A stretch of 64,000 bases of DNA, taken from the NCBI GenBank assembly GCA_964016885.1, contig OZ024743.1, forward strand, positions 180,376,759 through 180,440,758. The letters run 5' to 3'. Positions 46,417 to 57,377 of this stretch are shown piece after piece. The stretch is from Eledone cirrhosa. Taxonomy: Eukaryota; Mollusca; Cephalopoda; Octopoda; Eledonidae. How positions within the stretch are numbered: the stretch's first letter is position 1; every line of letters starts with the position of its first letter. The translations under genes were made by a program, and so were the position numbers. Below the pieces are notes generated by a model. The model ran no database searches and was not told the origin of the DNA. It was given only the letters and a program-made list of their open reading frames with translations.

Positions 46417-46965
46417 TCAAGCCGAAATTGCCTCAGATATTTTGTTTAAGATGTGGTCTTTGGCGTAGAGTATTTCCAGTGCCTCAGCGGCGCAGAGGTC
46501 ACATGGTCTTTTATATCCGTTATACGATCTAGCCCAAGCTAGGATCTTCCAGTGTAACTTATATTGGGTGTGGTTGTCTTTTAGACTCCAGATATAAGCT
46601 GAAAGTGACGTCATATTCCTTCTAAAAGGGTTAAGAAAAGAATGGGTATGCATGTAAAGACACTGCTTGAATCTATTGGCGGTTAACACTATGTAGGCCC
46701 TACGGGACGTGAGTGTTTCAACCTTACATTTTTAGACAATCTTACTAGAGAGGCATTTCCCGGATAGGGGTCGGTCAACCCGATTCCTACAATTACAGTT
46801 AGTACTAGCTACAGGGTTGCACGTGTTCCTACGGCTAGGTAATTTTGCTAATTTTGAAGCTGGGATGTTATGTGCAAGGTTAGGAGTCGTAGAGTAAGAA
46901 ATTTTAATGGTATTTCTATTAAAAATGTTACTATATTTATGTTCTGGGAGGGAAATGCTTCATAA
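46417..46965 (-). pseudogene. decayed Penelope-like GIY-YIG region
   Basis: The minus strand from about 46,965 reads in one frame through NRNTIKISYSTTPN, nearly identical to NKNTIKISYSTTP in the copy at 33,870, so the two are one family. The Cys motif follows as CNCRNRVDRPLSGKC (about 46,795), with Arg replacing one expected Cys, then a stop directly after SSKIV. Where YIG is expected it reads YIV, so a core motif is lost. The C-terminal part (46,689-46,417) has TSLSAYIWSLKD and CDLCAAEALEIL. Clearly non-functional. Confidence 0.8.
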
Positions 46966-47089
46966 TAAGGGATAGAAAGATCTTAGCTAGTGGTATGGCC
47001 ACCTCCATATTATATGGTGGGTTATACCATATAATGTGTCGGGATCTATTTTTCCTAGGTCGATTCTCGTACTCTGTATAAGCTACCTT

Positions 47090-47172
47090 ATTTACTTTAC
47101 GGTTCTTATATATCTGATATATAGTTATCCTTATCGAGCCCTCTTTTGATATTAGTCTTCAAATTTATTATT
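47090..47172. repeat. direct repeat flanking the decayed Penelope copy, right
   Basis: This is the partner of 45,836-45,914. It is followed by (TTA)n into which the next LINE end is joined. Confidence 0.7.
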
Positions 47173-47189
47173 ATTATTATTATTATTAT

Positions 47190-48512
47190 TGTTCTTTGAG
47201 TCTCAGTCATTGGTGTAAGTTAACTAGAAAGTTTGTTGAAATGAATATCAAGCCATTACCTGCAGCCTCAGATATTCAGTACGTATCGGAGGGTTCTTGC
47301 TGTTCCCAGCAAGCATGCCTTTTGAAGCGTTCCAAAAAGCGTGGCGGGGCCAATTTTCTTTAACCATCCCTGGAAACGTTTTGAGATAGTACCTAGTGCG
47401 CCTATAACAATCGGGACCACTTTGACTTCATGGCAGTTCCAAATTGTTTTTACCTCCCACTTTAAGTCCTGGTATCGGTTACTTTTCTCCCTCTCCTTCT
47501 CTTGCACTCTCGTGTCGAATGGGTAGGCCACATCCACAATCAGGCACGATCTTTTTTCCTTGTCCAAAACCACCAGGTCAGGTCTATTGTGTTTCAGTTT
47601 CTTGTCCGTCTGTATCCTAAAATTCCACAGTACAGTACCTTCACCTGATCGTTTTCTATCACCGACTCTGGCTTATGCTCATATCATTTCTCAGAATGTG
47701 GTAAATTGTTTACTTTGCATAGGTGCCAGTGGATCACCCTGCCCATCACATCATGTCTCCAGCACTTATAGTGAGTCTGGGCTAGCTCTTTACACTCGGA
47801 TACAATGTGAGTCACAGTCTCCTCTCTCTCTCCACAGATCCTGCACAGTGGGCTAGCCTCCTCTTTGTAAATATGGTGTTTCACCAATTTCGTTTTGAGG
47901 GCCTGCTCTTGCGCAGCCATTAGCATTCCTTCTGTAGCCTTTTTAAGGTCTCCTCTTTTCAACCAGTTCCATGTCTGTGGATCTCTGAATTCAGTTTTCT
48001 CAAAGAAGGTACTATGAAGGGATTTTTCATGAAGGCTGCTCTTTCTCCTTGTTGTTATTTCCTCCTTGGACATCCCCCGGTCTATTGTCCTCTCCTTCAG
48101 TACAATCCTGAGCATTGGCTCCTTAATATCAGTCATGTATTTGTGTAGGTTGTTTTTCTCCATCTGAACACAGTCCTCTATGCTGATAAGACCTCTTTCA
48201 CCTTCAGATCTCCTTAAGTAGAGTCTATTGACATCACACCTCTTGTGAAACATGTTGTAGATAGTCAATAACTTCCTAGTCTTCCTATCAGTTTCTTTTT
48301 GTTCAGCAACATTCCATCTCAGAATTCCCGCACTGTACCTAATAATAGACACAGCTCGAGAATTTACTGCACTTATGGCATTCCTACTGTTCAGATGTGA
48401 CTTTAATACACTCCTTACTCTCCGAATGTATTCAGATCTTATCAATCCCTTCATTTTTTTTGTTCTTGATGTCATCAGCCTCCAGAACACCCAAATACTT
48501 GTATCCTTTTTT
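47190..48512 (-). mobile_element. Dong/R4-like LINE family 2, copy C
   Basis: Minus strand, 5'-truncated at a KYLGVLEADDIK-like segment (about 48,500). The 3' end, CTCAAAGAAC, runs into (AAT)n at 47,170-47,190. It differs from the copies at 24,928 and 26,890 but has the same domain order. Confidence 0.85.
47268..48490 (-). pseudogene. Dong/R4-like LINE C-terminus, copy C
   Basis: From the 5' side: RRVRSVLKSHLNSRNAISAV, YLRRSEGERGLISIEDC, WNWLKRGDLKKATEGM, CCHC-type CRICGEREETVTHIVSEC, HWHLCKVNNLPHSEK. After a frameshift near 47,640 the endonuclease end follows, with VLDKEKRSCLIVDVA, RYQDLKWEVK, VIGALGTISKR and LLGTARTLRYVL (47,573-47,268). A frameshift in an A run near 48,455 breaks the 5' side. 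Confidence 0.82.
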
Positions 48513-48529
48513 TATTATTATTCTTGTTC

Positions 48530-49382
48530 TTTGAGTCTCAGTCATTGATGTTAGTTAACTAGAAAGTTTGTTGAAATGAATATCAAGCCACTACCTGCAG
48601 CCTCAGTTATTCAGGACGTATCGGAGGGTTCTTGCTGTTCCCAGCAAGCATGCCTTTTGAAGCGTTCCAAAAAGCGTGAAGGGGCCAATTTTCTTTAACC
48701 ATCCCTGGAAACGTTTTGAGATAGTACCTAGTGCGCCTATGACAATCGAGACCACTTTGACTTCATGGCAGTTCCAAATCGTTTTTACCTCCCACTTTAA
48801 GTCCTGGTATCGGTTAATTTTCTCCCTCTCCTTCTCTTGCACTCTCGTGTCGAATGGGCAGGCCACATCCACAATCAGGCACGATCTTTTTTCCTTGTCC
48901 AAAACCACCAGGTCAGGTCTATTGTGTTCCAGTTTCTTGTCCGTCTGTATCCTAAAATCCCACAGTACCTTCACCTGATCGTTTTCTATCACCGACTCTG
49001 GCTTATGCTCATACCACTTCTCAGAATGTGGTAAATTGTTTACTTTGCATAGGTGCCAGTGGATCACCCTGCCTATCACATCATGTCTCTAGCCTTTATA
49101 GTGAGTCTGGTGTTTACACTCGGATACAATGTGAGTCACAGTTACCTCTCTCTCTCCACAGATCCTGCACAGTGGGCTAGCCTCCTCCTTGTAAATATGG
49201 TGTTTCAACCACTTCGTTTTGAGGGCCTGCTCTTGCGCAGCCATTAGCATTCCTTCTGTAGCCTTTTTAAGGTCTCCTCTTTTCAACCAGTTCCATGTCT
49301 GTGGATCTCTGAATTCAGTTTTCTCAAAGAAGGTACTATGAAGGGATTTTTCATGAAGGCTGCTCTTTCTCCTTGTTGTTAT
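48530..49382 (-). mobile_element. Dong/R4-like LINE family 2, copy D
   Basis: This is a second, shorter copy of the same family, adjacent to copy C and in the same orientation. Its 3' end CAAGAAT runs into (AAT)n at 48,513-48,530. The 5' end at about 49,382 abuts the tail of copy E. Confidence 0.85.
48603..49380 (-). pseudogene. Dong/R4-like endonuclease region, copy D
   Basis: RKSSLHEKSLHSTFF to CRICGEREVTVTHIVSEC (49,380-49,100), then after a small deletion and frameshift near 49,095, GRVIHWHLCKVNNL, NRPDLVVLDKEKRSC and LIVDVACPFDTRV, with the C-terminal LLGTARTLRYVL. It is less broken than copy C in the endonuclease: NRPDL and the downstream Asp are present. Confidence 0.82.
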
Positions 49383-49411
49383 GTATGTATTATTATTATT
49401 TTTATTACTAC

Positions 49412-49812
49412 AGCTGCATTTATCTTGCTTTATGTTTATACGAGTTATCACCAAGTCATAACCAGTGACCTCAAGAGACAACGAGGTCCGCCATGTTCAA
49501 GAAAGAACATACATACTCACACATGCATCTTTAGTGTTTAGACTTGTGATGAACTTATATCGACAGAATCTTCCTTAGTATATGGGCAGTTCCCATTAGT
49601 ACTATCTTTTGTATTTCTCCTATACGCGGGTTTCCTGGGATTTGCGATAAGTAATCATTAGACCCCTTAGGTATCATTCCTAGAGCACCTACAACCACTG
49701 GTATTGTTTTAGTTCTCAATTTCCACATTTTTCCAATTTCTATCTCCAAGTCCTTATACTTGCTCAATTTTTCAAATGTCTTTATAGATACATTCTTGTC
49801 TATTGGAACGTT
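49412..49812 (-). mobile_element. Dong/R4-like LINE family 1, 3' end (copy E)
   Basis: Minus strand. It matches the 3' ends of the copies at 24,928 and 26,890: the 3' untranslated TTGATGTTCAT-like region, the coding end VPIDKNVSIKTFEKLSKYKD and IPVVVGALGMIPKGSNDYLS, stop at 49,555. The tail lies in ATT-type repeats at 49,388-49,410. Confidence 0.85.
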
Positions 49813-49844
49813 ATTATTATTATTATTATTATTATAATATATAA

Positions 49845-49903
49845 AATAAAGTACCAGTAGTGTACTGGGTAATTGCTGGCCTTGTGTCAAAAGTAGAAAC
49901 AAT

Positions 49904-49905
<2 letters not shown>
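49845..49905 (+). mobile_element. SINE 3' fragment
   Basis: ATAAAATAAAGTACCAGTAG through TCAAAAGTAGAAACAATTAT, then a TA tract to 49,960. It sits at the other end of the TAA tract from copy E. Confidence 0.85.
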
Positions 49906-49962
<57 letters not shown>

Positions 49963-50100
49963 AAGGTTAAACAAGGTTCAATGAATAAATCAAAGAATTA
50001 GTTTTACAATAGATTGGAATCACTCAACAGAAATGGTTTTCCGGAGCTATTAATATTAATTCAAAATATTAACAAAAATAGAACTTCTTGTGATCAAGTA

Positions 50101-50167
50101 TATTTTATTATACATATTTCAGAGGTACTGAGCTAACTTCAACAGTACGCCCTCATCTGATAAAATA
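50101..50167 (-). ncRNA. hammerhead-like motif H2, core mutated
   Basis: Same layout as H3 on the opposite strand, but the core reads CAGATGA instead of CTGATGA (U4 to A), which should abolish cleavage. Stem I TATTTTAT/ATAAAATA, stem II with the same 12-nt loop, GAA and stem III are all kept. Confidence 0.5.
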
Positions 50168-51532
50168 AGATGCGTGACATACCTTGACATAATAGATGTT
50201 ATGACAAAACACAATATTTATATACCTTAAGATTGAGACATGAAAAAAATTACATATAATACATATAATACAGAAGGTGCATGTAAGAAAGCTTAAAAAT
50301 ACATACCAGTAATTTACATAACTGTTAGAGATTCTAATAATTATTGAAGAAAGAGGAAAGAAAAAAAGAAAGACAGAGAGAAAACAGATGAGGTGAAAAT
50401 ATAGCTAGTAGAGGTATAGAGAGCAAAAGAGAATTGATCAAGGAAAGAGAGACAAAGAGGAATAATTATAGGGAGGGATGAATTATATATATCTATACAT
50501 AACTATACATTTGGGCATAGGTATGCGATAGAGTAAACTAGAAACTTTGAATTATTGAATTATCTAGAAATATTCATCAATCTAAGTCCTAAATATAACT
50601 GGGTGTAATTAATAAAGGTTAATTTCCTTAGTTAATTAGTTATATATACTATCCAAACGTATCCGGTTGACCGTTAACTTTCAAATCATTTAAGTTAGTT
50701 CAGAATAATGAATTAATCAAAGTGTATAATATTTCAGGCTATAAAAGTTTATAAATATCTGTATTAATATTAAAGTATACTATCATATTTAATTTATAAA
50801 ATCATATTTTATGAATTCATATTTAAACTATTTTCAAACATGAGAAAGAAGACATGCTATTTTCATCCTCACGAAGGTAATTCTTATTAATTTTATTATA
50901 ATATATTTAATTATTTATATTATATTGAAGATAATTCGCATTATATAATTTATAAAATAATTACAGTTATAATTTTAAAAATTAAGATTAACAATTCGAA
51001 TGCCTTAAAGCATCAAAAGGCCTTATAATTAAACTTTAAAAAGTTTATTATTAAATTAGATATATGCATTTGTCTAAATATAAACAAAGATTATATTGTC
51101 TAAAGATTAAGATGATACCTATCAGTTATATATAACATAATATAATACAATAAATAAGTTACTGATAATATTGTTAAAAATTAAGGTTTTAGATCAATTA
51201 TTATAATAACACATATACAAGTCAAACTTCGTGAATCATACGGCTAAGAATCTGATTCAAAGTAAAAAAGTGAACTGTCTGCGATCTTAAATTTTTTCAT
51301 AAATTTATATAGTAGTATAATGTGTCTGCAAACACCTTATACTACTATATAAATTACTGGCATGTATGTTTAAGCTTTCTTACACGCACCCTCTGTATTA
51401 TATGTATTATATGTAAGTTTTTTCACGTCTCATTCTTAAGGTATATAAATATTGTGAGTTTTGTCATATCTTACTCACTACCATGACTGGATCTTAACCA
51501 TCTACTATGTCAGGGTATGTCATGCGTCATCT

Positions 51533-51599
51533 TATTTTATCTGATGAGGACGTACTGTTGAAGTTAGCTCAGTACCTCTGAAATATGTATAATAAAATA
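51533..51599 (+). ncRNA. hammerhead-ribozyme-like motif H3
   Basis: Stem I TATTTTAT (51,533-51,540) pairs 8 of 8 with ATAAAATA (51,592-51,599). Core CTGATGA is at 51,541-51,547. Stem II pairs 51,548-51,557 with 51,570-51,579, nine of ten pairs with a C-C mismatch at the fourth and a 12-nt loop. GAA is at 51,580-51,582, stem III ATA/TAT encloses TG, and cleavage-type nucleotide A is 51,591. The stem II sequence differs from H1 but pairs equally well. Confidence 0.65.
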
Positions 51600-51643
51600 T
51601 ACTTGATCACCAGAAGTTCTATTTTTGTTAATATTTTGAATTA

Positions 51644-51676
51644 ATATATATATATATATATATACATATATATAAT
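51644..51676. repeat. TA tract
   Basis: TA repeats separate the foldback element from the next hammerhead-bearing segment. Confidence 0.95.
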
Positions 51677-51714
51677 ATATTAACAAATGGAAACTATATT
51701 TATAAAACCATATT

Positions 51715-51779
51715 TATTTCATTATACATATTTCAAGGACACCAAAGCAAATTATGGTGCGCTATCATCAGATAAAATA
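51715..51779 (-). ncRNA. hammerhead-ribozyme-like motif H4
   Basis: On the minus strand: TATTTTAT, CTGATGA (complement of 51,765-51,771), a stem II of eight pairs after a terminal T-T mismatch, again with a C-C mismatch at the fourth position and a 12-nt loop, then GAA, ATA-TG-TAT, A and ATGAAATA. The downstream 45 bp equals the right arm of the palindrome at 21,564-21,608. Confidence 0.6.
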
Positions 51780-51879
51780 TAATATAGATCAGTTTTATAA
51801 ACAAATATTGACATACCCTTAAAGAATGCGACCATGTCGGTTGGAAGCTCCTGAATAGTGGGGTTACTAATTTTATTAT

Positions 51880-51968
51880 TGGTCTATTATGCAAAAATAT
51901 TTGCTTGTTGTATCCCAACAAATTAAATATAACTTCTACATATATATATATATACATATATATATATA

Positions 51969-52000
<32 letters not shown>
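51880..52000. repeat. repeat shared with 21,665-21,778, then TA tract
   Basis: TTTGCTTGTTGTATCCCAAC and AAATTAAATATAAC occur here and at 21,670-21,705, followed in both cases by CTACATATATA and a long TA tract. It belongs to the same element family as the foldback near 21.5 kb. Confidence 0.8.
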
Positions 52001-52002
<2 letters not shown>

Positions 52003-52059
52003 AGTGGTTTTCATTGTGTGTGGGGGTGTTTGCGCGCGTGCGTGTACGTGTTTACACAT

Positions 52060-52370
52060 GCCCATAGTAGCGGAGCTCTCATCTCTAAATTCGGAGAATT
52101 AGGGGCTCTCTGATCTCCGAGTTACGTACTCTATCGAGTAACATTACTTCAAAGCCCTATGACCATAGGTAGAGGTTGGAACATATACTGAATTGAAGAT
52201 AGCAAGTTCGGCTTTTACGACTACCCCTCCCCCCCTCTTCTGATTACCGAAGCTGCAGCTGCCGCATTACTGTAACTGCTACCTTAATTCTTGCAGTTAA
52301 TTCAGCCTCCTGCCTTCAATCCTTCATGAACACGGTTCCGAGATACTGGAACTCCATTCACATGTAGAGT
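52060..52370 (-). pseudogene. RTE-like LINE RT thumb fragments
   Basis: Minus strand: EFQYLGTVFMKD then a stop and RQEAELTARIKVAV (about 52,350-52,230), and separately LLDRVRNSEIREPL and ELRYYG (52,140-52,060). These match the order and wording of the LINE fragment at 60,235-60,450. Several stops; inactive. Confidence 0.6.
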
Positions 52371-52555
52371 GCAGTGCTCAGGCTTCTTTGGGAGAACGAG
52401 TGTAACTTAAAGTAACTCACCGTACACTGAATGTAACTTAAAGTAACTGAACGAGTGTAACTCAATGTACTTGAAGTAACTGACTTGCAACACCGGTTGC
52501 AAGTCAGTTACTTTCAGTTCTCTTAGAGTTGTCTCGAATATATACATCTAATACA

Positions 52556-52640
52556 CGCTGATGAAGCTGGGTGAATTCAATTCCAACACTGATTTTCTGA
52601 CGAAACATTCTTTCTGAGTTTGTACGTGTGTGATATATAG
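52556..52640 (+). other. weak hammerhead-like candidate H5
   Basis: ATACACG directly before CTGATGA (about 52,559) can pair with CGTGTGT (about 52,627), which directly follows GTA, a valid cleavage triplet. GAAACA near 52,603 supplies GAA and three bases that pair with TGT. A proper stem II was not found, so this may be chance or decay. Confidence 0.25.
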
Positions 52641-52755
52641 TTATAAAGGTAGGTTGTTTCATTTTAATTTATCTTTTTAATTATACTGTATCTACCTCAC
52701 CTTTCTTAGTTTTTAAGTTCCATACGCTGGTGCTATCTCCTGTAACCTGACGGAC

Positions 52756-52758
<3 letters not shown>

Positions 52759-52818
<60 letters not shown>

Positions 52819-52822
52819 CTTT

Positions 52823-52892
<70 letters not shown>
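52759..52892. repeat. (CT)n microsatellites split by a TA tract
   Basis: CT repeats at 52,759-52,798 and 52,826-52,892 with TA repeats between. Confidence 0.97.
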
Positions 52893-52896
<4 letters not shown>

Positions 52897-53010
52897 TGTT
52901 TTCATCTCTATATTATATTTGAAGAGCCCAGGATTCTTTTTCCTTTGAGCTCATGAAGTATAGGGACTAACGCGAGTTTCTGACTCCGTTACTTCAGTTT
53001 GATATATATA

Positions 53011-53076
53011 TACATACATACATACATACATACATACATACATACATACGTACATACATACATACATACATACATA
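53011..53076. repeat. (CATA)n microsatellite
   Basis: CATA repeats with one CGTA; the apparent tail of the element that follows (minus strand). Confidence 0.95.
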
Positions 53077-53690
53077 GTGGCTGCCAACTCGTTTTCGAGT
53101 ACGGCTAGTACTTTATATCCATGTAGGAGAACCCCTACCGATGCGCTGAACGAGTGTGACTTTTTAGTCCAGCCAGCGACTTGAAAACTCTGGTACAAAC
53201 ACTACACTTGTGACAATTATTGACACATAGTGCTGGGCCCATGGTACCATGTGACGACAAGTGCAGAGATCTCCAGATATAAGGCAATGCCTGTGCCATG
53301 AAGCTTTTATAGTGAGCAAAGGTACTGCACAAAGCCAGTCCCACTCTCTTAACCAAGATGATATTTACCAAAAAGAAGAACAAGTCAACATCATTGGACA
53401 CCATCAGAGTTGTAGGTGTTATATCAGAGTTGTCCTCCTAGAATTCTGCCTTGACAAAGGCTAAGGGGTCATCTCTCCCGGTGATTTTGGATGGCCATTG
53501 ACTCTTAAGAGCTCCTTTGCCCTTTGACAGGTTTTGTTTTTAGTCCTGCAGGATGTCCAAAGTCACCCTCCTCACCATGAAACCTTGGTGGGGTTGCCAG
53601 TTTAGTCGCCAACGACCCGACCATGAGACAGGTTGTACTGGCATACATGTTACCAGTAGCACCAACTGGTGACCTGACATACATACATAC
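53077..53690 (-). mobile_element. element end with C2H2 finger, tandem copy 1
   Basis: This segment of about 615 bp is repeated at 53,702-54,310 with about 95% identity by eye; each copy is followed on the minus strand by (ATGT)n. Minus-strand coding at 53,404-53,135 ends CSVCTRVFKSLAGLKSHTRS with AH, a C2H2 finger (C-x2-C-x12-H-x4-H), then a stop. Such fingers occur at the ends of some cephalopod retroelement proteins; the element type is not settled. Confidence 0.6.
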
Positions 53691-53701
53691 ATACATACAT
53701 G

Positions 53702-54310
53702 GTGGCTGCCAACTCGTTTTCGAGTACGGCCACTACTTTATATCCATGTAGGAGAACCCCTACTGATGCGCTGAACGAGTGTGACTTTTTAGTCCAGCCA
53801 GCGACTTGAAAGCTCTGGTACAAACACTACACTTGTGACAATTATTGACACATAGTGCTGGGCCCATGGTACCATGTGACGACAAATGCAGAGAGATCTC
53901 CAGATATAAAGCAATGCCTGTGCCGTGAAGCTTTTATAGTGAGCAAAGGCACTGCACAAAGCCAGTCCCACTCTCTTAACCAAGATGATATTTACCAAAA
54001 AGAAGAACAAGTCAACATCATTGGATACCATCAGGGTTGCAGGTGTTATATCAGAGTTTTCCTTCTCCTAGAATTCTGCCTTGACAAAGGCTAAGGGGTC
54101 ATCTCTCCCGGTGATTTTGGATGGCCATTGACTCTTAAGAGCTCCTTTGCCTTTTGACAGGTTTTATTTTTAGTCCTGCAGGATGTCGAAAGTCACCCTC
54201 CTCACCAAGAAACCTTGGTGGGGTTGCCAGTTTAGTCGCCAACGACCCGACCATGGGACAGGTTGTACTGGAATACATGTTACCAGTAGCACCAACTGGT
54301 GACCTGACAT
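53702..54310 (-). mobile_element. element end with C2H2 finger, tandem copy 2
   Basis: Same as copy 1 but with a 2-bp insertion (GAGAGATC for GAGATC near 53,893), which shifts the finger out of the frame opened at 54,031. A stop-free finger is still present in another frame. (CATA)n tracts lie at 53,679-53,700 and 54,308-54,342. Confidence 0.6.
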
Positions 54311-54342
54311 ACATACATACATACATACATACATACATACAT

Positions 54343-54960
54343 ACTCTCGCAAAATACCCCAACTGTTGGACACCCCTAATGGTTGACGGAAATTTACTTT
54401 GGAAGAACTTTCGAACGAATTAATGAGAGAACCAAACGCAACAACTACCTCTTATTTTCCATGCAACACCTTTATCTGGAACCAAAGCCTGGAAGGAAGA
54501 TCTCCTGCAGGGTCCCATCCTGCCTCATATAACCACGGACAGCCTGTGAAGTTCATCCGGCTGCAACTGCACTGACCAAAACACCCGAAGCACTGTGAAT
54601 ATAACTGACTCTCTATAACTCGCCCCCACTCAGACATTTATCACATATCTTTTCCTTATATTTTTTTCCTTCATTTTCTTTATAATTCCTTTTTTTGCTT
54701 CAGATATTTTTTTTTTTCCATTATTTTCTTTATAATTCCCTTTTCCCGTTTATCCTTACTCCTTTGTACCTTTTCTTATAGTTTTCCTTAAATCTTCATT
54801 ATCAAAGAATTATTTGTCTCTACCGGATTGACCGAGATACCAACTATATGATTATCGAATTTTTACATTCGTTACATTTGATACTTTAAATTTAGCCTGT
54901 CATTCTCGATAAGAGGCCAGCTTTTTTTCCAATGGGGTGTCATAACAAATTAATATCCCT
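54343..54960. other. unassigned DNA with T-rich direct repeats
   Basis: ATTTTCTTTATAATTCC occurs at about 54,672 and 54,724 within a pyrimidine-rich stretch. No gene recognised. Confidence 0.5.
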
Positions 54961-54965
54961 AATAC

Positions 54966-55810
54966 GAATAGATTGGTAGACAGATTGGCGTATATTTGTG
55001 GCTGATTATTAACCTACAATCCCTCGTAAAATTCGATCCTGTAAATATACGGTCGCACACACCACCACTGCCACCACTAGATACATCTCCATACTTCAAC
55101 AATCATTAACATCATTAACATCACCAACACATATCATCCCTCCCTCTCAGAACCACTGTGTTATATCTGCCCTCTCTGTAAGCTTTACCCTGTAAACCAC
55201 CGTAACATCTGATCATGTAAATATATTGTTGAACATATCACCCATCACCATGTCCACACACATCGCTATACGTTCACAACTTTATTTTCCCCGTGTTCCC
55301 TATGTCACTTTTTAACCTGTAACCCATCGTATAATTCGATCCTGTATATTTTTTGTCGCTCACAACACCACCACCGCCACCACAAGGCACATCTCCATAC
55401 ATCAACAATCATTAACATCATTAACATCACCAACACATACCTTCCCTCCCTAAGCAACGTGTAAGTATATTTATATGTACAACGCCATCTCCATTGGCTC
55501 TCTCCCTCCCTTTATCTATGTACTACGCCATCCCCACTGACACCCTCCTCTTTCTATATATACACACACACACACATGTATATATATATGTGTATATATA
55601 TATATGTATGTATGTGTGTATGTGTATATATGTCAGTGTGTATATACGCATGTGTATGTATACAACGTTTTTGTCAGACTAAGAGTGTTTAGGTGTGTAT
55701 CTCCTCATTGTATTGACACCACCAACACATCCACCACACCACCATAAACACCACACCCACACCGCACACAATAATCAGCCACAAATATACGCCAATCTGT
55801 CTACCGACAA
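54966..55810. repeat. block bounded by a 38-bp inverted repeat, with internal direct repeats
   Basis: GTAGACAGATTGGCGTATAT at 54,974 has its inverse near 55,783. Inside, 55,020-55,140 and 55,320-55,450 share ATTCGATCCTGTA, ACATCTCCATAC and CAACAATCATTAACATCATT. A weaker third copy lies near 55,195. The block is C/A-rich and encodes nothing recognisable. Confidence 0.7.
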
Positions 55811-56019
55811 AACACCACCCCCGCACCACAGCCCATCTCAGCCTGCGACCGTCACCACCATCTTATCACCACACCCACCCCTACATAAACTACAGGCGAA
55901 AACATCCCTATGATCTATTCCACCAATCAAAACAATTCGTATTGACCAACATATGAACTTCTGACTTTATCATATAGTATGTATTCATTTTCTACTAGCA
56001 TTTTAAAGGGTCCGTCGAG

Positions 56020-56110
56020 CTGCCGATTATAGAGTCGGGTAAGATCGATACAGATAGAACCTTGAGCTGATCAGTGGCGAAACGCGCGTCACCTACCAAT
56101 AAATGTAATG
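56020..56110 (+). other. module shared with 22,555-22,625
   Basis: It shares AGAGTCGGGT, AACCTTGAGCTGATCA-like and GAAACGCGCGTC. The last is a hammerhead-type 3' core with stem III and a GTC cleavage triplet, but the CTGATGA part is degraded (CTGCCGA). A long TA tract follows at 56,133-56,200. Confidence 0.4.
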
Positions 56111-56130
56111 AAGGAGTAACCAATCGTCCT

Positions 56131-56200
<70 letters not shown>

Positions 56201-56202
<2 letters not shown>

Positions 56203-56963
56203 TAAAAATTAGCGAGAATCGAATTTCAGCCCATGAAATAACGAAAAAACACTTTCGAATTGTGAGGCAAGCGCTCAATAATTCAAAAGAATTAGAGCTT
56301 ACAACTTACGTTAAAGGCCAAACACACTGAGATGGTGGTTAAACTAATTATCCACACAGCGAAGATTCGATCTCCTATTTCGGGTCAAACAGATATACAG
56401 ATATAAAAATATATGAAAGCATAAATGTTTTTTACTCACCGGACCCCTGGAATGATGGTAAAGTCCAGTGTTGGGGTTTCTGCGGCTCCATAAGTCATTT
56501 ACTGTCCACTTACATAAAGGATGTTAAGTTTCTCGTATCCTGACTGAACTAGGAGTGCGCGTTATCAACGGGATTCAGTTCTAAAGACCACATAGATGTG
56601 TCTGTAACTGACCCCACGTGGGGTTCAGCAAGGGAGGCAACACCTAAATTAGATATATATATATATATTCCTTCCATATACTGAACCGATTGTGATATTA
56701 TTTCTGTTTACCTTTTACACACGCACACACATATATATATATTTATATATATATATTTATATATATATATTTATATATACATATTTATATATACATATAC
56801 TTATACCCATACACCACACACACACATATATATATATACATATATATACATATATATATAATAGGAACGATCGACTTTCGTCAAATCGGACCGAGGAAAC
56901 AATGTTTCCGTCGGTTTTTCCAATTGCTAATACTATCTATCGGTCGCAACTCCAGGTAGAAGT

Positions 56964-57028
<65 letters not shown>

Positions 57029-57376
57029 ACATGAGTGATGTGTATATATGTATGTGTATAAATATATGTATGTATTATATATATAACACACCGCTGCTGG
57101 AAGCGAAGTCTTCATATGGGAGTCAGATAACCATTATTGTAATCTTTTACGTTGAATCAGATTATTATGCCAAAAGGACTCGGCGGTTACTTAATCTTTT
57201 CAGCATTTTGCCTTCCTTCCTTCTATCTAGTTTATCAGTGCTGAACACCTTTCTCAGATATTTCTTAGATGTTTCATTTCTGCACGAGAAAAATACACGT
57301 GACTGACAATTACCATTAAAGAACAGTTTAACAAATACGTCAGTATATAATCTAATGTCATATATTGGTTTCTTAT
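56201..57376. other. unassigned DNA with TA and GT tracts
   Basis: TA tracts lie near 56,656, 56,730-56,790 and 56,826-56,862, and a GT tract at 56,977-57,022. The open frames here are mainly tract-derived; no family recognised. Confidence 0.5.
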
Positions 57377-57377
57377 A

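Larger units (their letters stand above)
50043..51645. mobile_element. foldback element with about 275-310-bp inverted arms
   Basis: The left arm 50,043-50,315 and right arm 51,335-51,645 are reverse complements with small changes. Paired landmarks: CAAGTATATTTTATTATACA with TGTATAATAAAATATACTTG, GAGGTACTGAGCTAACTTCA with its inverse, and CTTTCTTACACGCACCCTCT with the inverse of the left arm. The roughly 1-kb middle is AT-rich and encodes nothing I recognise. Each arm carries a hammerhead-like motif. The element ends in TTGTTAATATTTTGAATTAA and TA repeats on the right. Confidence 0.85.

Noticed and set aside
49555..49902. A protein starting in SINE sequence and running into the LINE end
   Set aside because: The open frame simply crosses the TAA tract joining two unrelated elements.
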